From Burhinus oedicnemus (lineage: Eukaryota > Chordata > Aves > Charadriiformes > Burhinidae), in contig VFFE01007488.1 of assembly GCA_008921705.1 (NCBI GenBank), positions 1,612,970 to 1,676,969 of the forward strand: 64,000 nucleotides of DNA, written 5' to 3'. Position numbers and translations under genes: made by a program. The notes beneath the pieces were generated by a model. It did no database searches. It was not told where the DNA came from and was given only the letters and a program-made list of their open reading frames with translations. Shown in pieces: positions 56,521 to 64,000 of the stretch. Position 1 is the stretch's first letter; every line of letters starts with the position of its first letter.

Positions 56521-59500
56521 GTAAGATACAACATTTAGATTGAGGATTTGAAGCAATGATCAATTTACAGCTTAAAAAAAAAAAAGGTTTGCAGTCTCTA
56601 GGTTATACAAGTAAACTGATGACCTACAAGAATCATCTACAAATAGAGTATACGCAAATACATACAGTACCGATATTTAAACAGGACAAAGAGTTTCCAG
56701 CTAAAGTTTACCAGTCAACATTTCACATCAGATTTTTTTTTAAATTAGACTAGCAAAATATACCTACTTAAGAGATTCAGATTTTGGCAGCCAAAAGTTC
56801 AGATATGCCTTCAGAGAGGCATCTTATTATTTGTACAGGGCCTTGCAAGAATATTTGAATGCCTGCCTTGGAAGGAGGCGGTCTGAAAGAGCTTTGGAGT
56901 GGTTGTGGTTATCATCTGCAACAGGCTGACTTCCTAAGAGGCACTCGGAGCAAAACCTGAGAAACCATGACTCAAAGAAGAGGTGAAAACCAAACTTACT
57001 ACTGCATCAGTTACATTATCACAGGGAATGTTACAACTCATCATGTGGCTTTTTTAACAAAGGAACACAATTTGTCCAAAGACATATATTTTAAATACTC
57101 TGCCTGGACTTTATGGAATGATGTTTTCTAACTGCACCAGGAATCAGCCAGGACTTCAGACTTGTGTAGCAGGTCAATTAAATGTTCTGAACTTTACTCT
57201 GTGTACAGAAATCAGATTCTAAGGTTGAAGTCCCAATTGCTTTGTTTCTACAACTCTTTTCAAGGTGCTTCCAGTTATGACTTGACCAAGTGCTCAACTC
57301 TGAGCAACATTTTCTGCTAATATTTGCTCTGGACTAGGTGGATGTGTAGGTTATTAGACAAGCAAATCTTACATGTACTTAGTAGACATGAAATTTTGAT
57401 GTCATTAACTTCTGTTCCTATAGGTGTAACTTTTGGGTTACCTCCAAGAGCCTGAGATCCTAGCAAATATTTATTCACAGTTCAATAGCAGACACAGTTT
57501 GAATTTCCAGATTTCTTGTAAAGGGTACCAACTACTCCTTTCATTGCTCATTCTAAAAAAGGACAAAATATTGCAAGGAGAAACATAATGGCATGATTTC
57601 CTAAGTAATTTAATTGTTCCTGATGCTTTCCCAAGTTTGACAGCAGTATCAGAAGAAACAAGGTACTGCTTCCACAACTTAATGATAATGCCTTCATCCA
57701 GGACAGCAATAATTGAGTTTTAATGTTCTGCTCTGTTGCTTGTCATAAATCCTGTCGATTTGAAACTCTAACCTCTGCTAGGCAAGATTAATGGTTAACA
57801 GTGTATATAATATTTATTAAACCCCTTTTTATATTGCTTGGCAATCTGTGCTGCCATCAAACAACTTGAAATAATTGACATTTAGCGCATCAACCTTCTT
57901 TTGACTAAGAAGCATGACATTCATGTAGATAGTAAACATTTGGCAATTGCTGTAAATGTCTTCAAATTTAACGCCATGACCTTTTCTCAGGTAAATGTTT
58001 TGGGATAAAATGTAAATAGTGATTTGCTGTATGTCAAATATCATGCAACGTCAAGTTTACTGTCATCTTATTCTTAAGAGGTTTGCAACTTGATTTTGAC
58101 CTGTTGCTTCATCTTTTAAACTTTTGTACAAAATACATACGTGCATTTTTTTAGTCTATTTTTATCACTTGAAGACTGGAAGAAGTTCATTGGATTATTT
58201 TTTTTTGGTAGTTTTACAGTTCTATTGACAAGAACCCAGTAAAACTACTACTTAAATAAATAAGATGAGACATAAATTTTAGCAAGGTGACTATAGTAAT
58301 GTTGTATATGTCAGAGTGTTTTGAAAAAAGATTTTTTTTTTTGCTCATTGCTTGTCCTGTCGTGTACTCTGAAGACAGTGTTCCAGAAACAAACAAAACA
58401 ACCAGATTAACACTAGGAAAAGCAGTTCAAGAAAAAATGACTATAAAAGCAATAAATGTTGGATTCATTCAGGTCAAAAAGTCATTACTAAGTTGTGACT
58501 GAATTTGGTCCAGAATTAACACAGCAGGTGCCTGATTGCATGTGAGGTCAGCAGGTAATTATATTTATATTTAACCACTTTGGAGTACAGTTAATTTGGA
58601 AAGAAAACCTGGAACATTTCTCTGTATATGCCTGTGATTTAGAAATGGAGGTCTTTGGTTACTAACATGTTTCCTACCAGTGAAAATACATGCGAGTGTG
58701 AAAACATGTTCCTGGAGTGACAAGAACATAGGGTGTTACTAAGAGATCATCTTTGCTCAACGGGGAGCTGAGGCAGTATGTTATGAGAGTTAAAACATGA
58801 AACACACAGGTCTGAGTCCCATGACTTGTCTTCCTGTTGTCCTACTCCATTGCCATTTGGCTGAGCTTAACTCAGCACTCCTACCAACCCTTGATCACTT
58901 TGTGAGGCCCGTAGAGGTGGGAGTAGCAATTCCCGCACCGGGAGAAGCCTCAGGTGTTGTCTGAAGGCAAACCCAAATCCTTTTGATAACTGCTGTTAAC
59001 TGCCATTTTAGCCACGAATTTGGAAACAGTTTCTGATATGGAGGTCTCTTAAGTATAGCTGTAGAGCAGAGCACATACTTGCTATGATCCAGCTATCATT
59101 GCCTATCACTACCATCAGTGGTCTGTTGTCATCACCTTTCTCTTCTACAGGATGGTCCTGCTCCTTTGACTCATTTAATCTGCTGCTTTCAGAATATCAG
59201 TTTACACAGGAAATTCCCAATAAGTCAGATAAAGCCTCAGCAAGAACTGCTTGTGTAAAACTCTTTCTCGGCATTGCACATAAGCTCCTTTTCAGTTCCT
59301 TACCCCCATACCTCCACAAAGAGTCATAGGATGCATGAGGATCTTGGGTTGTCCTTTGACAGCAAATCTTTCCCCAGAAAATTCCAAGCAAGGCCAGATA
59401 CAGATATTTTCTGCTCACCCTGGCTTTTGACTGCTAACTTTGTGTCTCTTACATTTACCATCAAAAACCAACCAGCAGTCTCTGTTCTTAATCCTCCACC

Positions 59501-62500
59501 CTACTGAACATAACATAGCCAGGAACAGACTCTTCTCCAATCAACAGATTTCCCTACCAGTCGTCAGTAAAGCTTCCTGCTTTGTGTCTATAACCCCACA
59601 AAACCCTCAGCATGGGTAGCCAGCACTAGCCTCCCTTGTATCCAGATGTTTGTTGTGATAATTAAGCTTTCAGTCATCTATTCCCCTTTCTATGACAATG
59701 TAGGATTAATGGACCTTCTTTTACAAACAAATATATTGTACAAAATAAAAAATAAAAAAACCCCAGCTGAAATAAATAGCTGAAATAAAATGCAGAGAAT
59801 GGACTACCAAGACTCACTTAGCTGGGAATATGTTTGGATTTGTGTGGATGAAAAAGGGTATGAAATAAATGCCATCAGACTGGGAGGAGCACACAGCAGA
59901 AGCCATTCACACTAGACGTCACAACATACATTTCAAACATTTGGCAAAGCAGCGGATGTGTGATAGAACTTAGAGGAAGTCATTAGTGTGGTCATGAACC
60001 CCAGAGTAACCTGAGAACAATAACAGTCATCCAGAAAAAAATTAAACATATCTGCAAAGCAACAAAGAGCAAAAGCCCCATCCTAAGACATCCACAACTC
60101 CAAAGGAAGAGCGCAGGATGCTGTATTATTGCTTGGCTTACATGACTGCTGATGGGGTAATGGGGATGGAATATATTCTGCTGGCCTGTCACTATCTGCA
60201 GACTATCAAATAATGCATGTGGATAAGTTTTTTAAAAAGTAAGAAATCAGCTTTGTATTCACAGTGACATATTCAGTGAGTGAAGATGTCTATCCATTAA
60301 CTACATATTTGCATAACAGGCAGTGTAAAACTCATTATCTCTTGACTCAAACAACAATCAAAGACACTGATGAGCAAAAGGGCTAACTCCATCAAGTCAT
60401 GAGTAGCTATAATCAATAACCAGAGCCATAGGTTTGGCCATCAAACCATAAGTGGCAAGAGAACATAAAGGCAACCATTTGTCACAGTAATAATGACCCT
60501 ATAGTCAATAATAATGTCTCAAACGTATAAAAGTTTAGTTGGATTTCAACAGCCTCTAACTTCCTTAGATACTTTGTTTCTGGATCACATTTAGAAATTT
60601 TGACCTTCCTTATTGATTAAATGGCAATTTCATATAGCCAATGATTAGATAATCCAATCTTATCTGCCAAAAGTGATCAACCGTATATGAAATAAAGGGC
60701 AGAAGTTGTGCAATTTACAATACAAATGAGCTGGTTCCTGTGGCTCTGATTAAATAAAACAAAAAATCAAATTAAACAGTGATCAAATTATAGGGGTGGC
60801 ACTGTAACAATTTTAATTTTTCATGATTCATTTAATTTAAGACAGCACTTAGCTAAAAAATAAATAAAAAAGAAAACCCTTTTTACTCGGTCCTTCTTTG
60901 AAGTTAATTAGCCTTACTTAAAACTATTTCTTGAAATGCCATGGTGCAAAACATTGAGAGCTATTTTCAAAGTCATCCAAGTATTATTTCTACACCACGC
61001 ATAAAAGTGCTGACATCATCCTCAGTGATAAATTTAACTTGGGAATAATGCTTCCACTTTTAAAAAAGATTTTTCCCAAGCTGTTTCAGTCCATTCCAGA
61101 GAAGTTGCTTCCATTACAATACTGAAAAGACAACTTCAAAGCATCAGCTCAGTTTATTGTGTCCTAAAACGCATCAAGCAATTCAGCCTGGAGAACTCCT
61201 GGTTTAGGCAGCTTTTCCTGAGCATACACCTGATCTCCGCGTCCACGTGCAGGAGGACGAGGGGAGGCAGATGGCTTCCCCAGGACATCCTCCTCCTGGA
61301 GGGAGGAGAAGGAAAGGTGTCTGTGGTCACTGATGTGCATCAGGTAATAGAAGCAGCGGATACAGGTACAGGTGGGTGCGTCAAGCATCAGGGAAGTTAT
61401 GCTTGCGCTGGCAGAGCTCTTTCTGGAGATGGACAGACTACAGCTGTGCCTGTCAAAGTATGGGAGGGAAATACCATGAAGCTATCTCTGAGGAGCATGC
61501 ATCATTAGACAGCTTTGCATGATATTGCTGTTTTCCACTAATATGGGAATTGCGTTCTCTGACTGGAGAATTCGTATTAAACTCCTGCCCAAAATGACAT
61601 GTAGAGTACACTGCTCATTTTCAATAAAGATCTCAAGGCCAAAAAAGTAATAAGATTGTCACTGTGCCTCTGATATCCGAATCAATAGGTCAAATGTACA
61701 CGAGAATGCACGGGTGGTCATTTTTTGGCAATATAGATTCAGAAATAAAACAATTACTGTAAGCATGGCATCAAAGCTATACTGTCAACAAACTGGAAGA
61801 CAGGTTCTTTCTAGAAATAACTTAAGTGAAAGATTGAAAGTGGAAAATGGGATAAAATAAAATGAGAGTGATTGAGGTATATTTAGTGCATTGTTTCTCA
61901 ATATTAATTTAGAGATAGAAACAACGTAGGGCTAAACAGTGGTTTTAAAGCAGCTCGTTTCAAAAGAAAAGAGCTAAATGGAGGTGGTAAAAGTATGACA
62001 ACCTGGGATGCTGCCTCCCTGTACTAGGAGAGAGGCAGCAAGGTGAATACAAATTAATGATTAAAATAATTACTTAACACTAAAGAGGAACGTGTAACTT
62101 TGCCTTATTTATAACTATTATTTACTTGATGAGCTATAAAATTTCTGAGTTTTTGAGCACACAGTTGAAATTCACTATGGTGACAGCACAGATTTTTGGG
62201 GTGATACCTGTAAGAAGCTATGTAGAGTTAACCAATTCACAAATCTATGAAATTCCAAAGGCTGTAAAGAGCAATGGAAGTAGATGGCCTGAGTGAATCA
62301 GGTAGTGATCTATGCAGTTTCAATATAACAGAATTTGTTTTTATAATCACTGTAAATAACATACAAAAAGAAGAAAATTACATTTGCAAATTCAAACACA
62401 TCAAAGGTGACTCACTCTTAAGTCAGCTCCCATTTATTATTATCGTGATAGAGTCTCTAATGACATGATAACATACCCCTACCTCATTATGTGTGCAGAA

Positions 62501-64000
62501 TGTACTGTGATTAAAGGAAGAATGTTTTACAGTAGAGAAAAAAGCACCTTCTGTTACAGCACAGGATGAAAGCCCAGGAAAGCTGGATGTACCCGTGGTT
62601 CTATCACAGACTGCATATGTGATGGCTATCAGAAGGCAGATAAAAAAGGATTTGGAACACGACTGCATGGTCAAACTTGTACTTGCTAATTTCTGAATAC
62701 TTTATATTTTCAGAAGTATCGCTTTCTTAGCACCATTCTCTGTATGAAATACGTGTTACATACAAGCAAACTACAGCAAAGTTACGAGATGTTCAAGTAG
62801 TCTTCTACTGGTGATAAATGCTTTTTTATTTCAATGACATTAAAATACATAACAGTTCTTAGGAACAGTAAGCTAGGAAGAGTCATTTTCACCACAATGT
62901 AAATGAAATTCTAATAAAGGAGTGCAAACCAGTGAGGAAATTAAAACATTCTTGCCATTTTAGCTCATCTGATACAGATTTATATATTGAGTCACAAAAT
63001 AATGGAAGCTTACAGTATTCAAAATACAAATGCCCTTAAACATTTGATCTGCCCTGTTAATGCTTTTCTATATGAAGCATTTTGTTGGCAGACAGTCCCA
63101 CTCTACACAAACAAATACTAATTCTAGACTTAAAAATGCCCTGGTACAAAGTAAACAGTGCCTTCCATAGCTAAGCCATTGTAGGTATTCTCCAACCAAT
63201 TGTTCATTAAAACAGTTCCTTTCATGTTTGTTTTCAAAGTATTGCAGAACCTGTCTCTGAAAGCCAAGCAGGAGAAGGCATTGTTTCAGTTGTAAAAGAT
63301 ATTTCATATACATAAGAGGGATGATAAAGAAGATGTTAAAGAGTAATTATTATACTGAGTAATTCACAGTCATATGTTAAAATGTATAGAAACTTACAGA
63401 TTTATATTCTCTGACTCACTACTATCTCACTTTTTACAGGAACACATTACATATTTTTTAAAATGTTAGCTGAATTGTAATTGACACTTGAAACAAAAGC
63501 TTAGTGTCAGTAAAAATTTTCATCAAGTAGTGCAGCTTAAATGAGAGTTAATATAGTAAATATTTTAAAACAATACAGAGCTACAAATTGAGAAATTATA
63601 AACCAGAAAAATCCATTTTGGTAAGAATTAAGTTTCTCAAAAAAACTCCGTTGCTTCCTGAAACTTAATACTAGTTCTTGAAGACACGTCTACTTTTTCT
63701 GCTAGCCAAAATGTACATAAACAAACACTGTTTATAAATCTGAAAAATAGATGTTTTCAAAACTGTAATACTAAGGCTTTTGAATGCTGAAGAAATCTTC
63801 TTAGTAACACTGCAAAAAGCAAAAATTCATCACAGAAGAAAATTAGAAAAACACATATGAGCTCATTTCTGACTTGTCACATATTTTGGAGTAATATGAT
63901 ATACAACCTGTGATCTGCAATTATTAATGCCCAAATAAATTGATTTACCAGTAAGTACTTTTCGTTCCACTTAAAATATCCTGACTTTTATTGAACTCAA
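56521..64000. other. Unique sequence, no gene recognised
   Basis: A12 lies at 56574-56585 and T11 at 58332-58342. A GC-richer patch is at about 61190-61460. Around 60700-61010 AT-rich, non-repetitive sequence with many TTAATT and TAATTT cores may be conserved non-coding DNA. No open frame reaches 90 codons. Confidence 0.45.

Noticed and set aside
1..64000. CRISPR arrays, operons, phage genes, telomere repeats, tRNA or rRNA genes
   Set aside because: No regularly spaced repeats, no TTAGGG arrays, no tRNA-like boxes and no dense coding were seen. The repeats show this is bird nuclear DNA.

Overview
The window is vertebrate nuclear DNA, almost certainly from a bird. It is AT-rich, every frame is broken by stops, and there are no operons, ribosome-binding sites or densely packed genes. 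The assignment to birds rests on the interspersed repeats: two CR1 LINE fragments (13341-13548 and 36915-37590, both minus strand) and a solo LTR of an avian endogenous retrovirus (54564-55144) with a matching target-site duplication. I recognise no protein-coding gene, tRNA, rRNA or known small RNA. The best reading is an intergenic or large-intron segment with low repeat content, as in other bird genomes.

Layout. 1-13000: mostly unique sequence, with a 20-base assembly gap in a poly-A run (3015-3034), an old local duplication of about 169 bp (4430-4745), a C-rich G-quadruplex-type block followed by a pyrimidine tract (5082-5310), and a degenerate hairpin element (10340-10507). 13279-13548: a CR1 3' end with its AT-rich tail. 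13549-29900: unique sequence with short inverted repeats, a GC-richer block (21508-22010), and a poly-A run preceded by AATAAA that abuts a 748-base gap (29921-30668). 30669-36900: unique, with sequence that looks like conserved non-coding DNA around 31400-31760 and 35850-35960. 36915-37590: the larger CR1 copy, with about 200 uninterrupted codons of the reverse-transcriptase protein's C-terminal part. 37591-54557: unique apart from a perfect 20-bp palindrome (42291-42310), a (TA)n/(CAAA)n microsatellite, a relic that looks like an L3-type CR1 3' end (47660-47731), and a G-rich quadruplex motif (52557-52578). 54558-55150: the solo LTR. 55151-64000: unique.

No set of genes can be shown to work together. 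The most speculative but testable observation is a set of exon-like blocks bounded by good splice signals. In particular, 3138-3213, 5361-5503 and 6166-6214 can be joined in compatible reading phase to a stop codon. Others are at 18738-18777, 21282-21402, 25451-25555 (minus) and 56428-56520. Any one of these could arise by chance in 64 kb, and all need transcript or conservation evidence.
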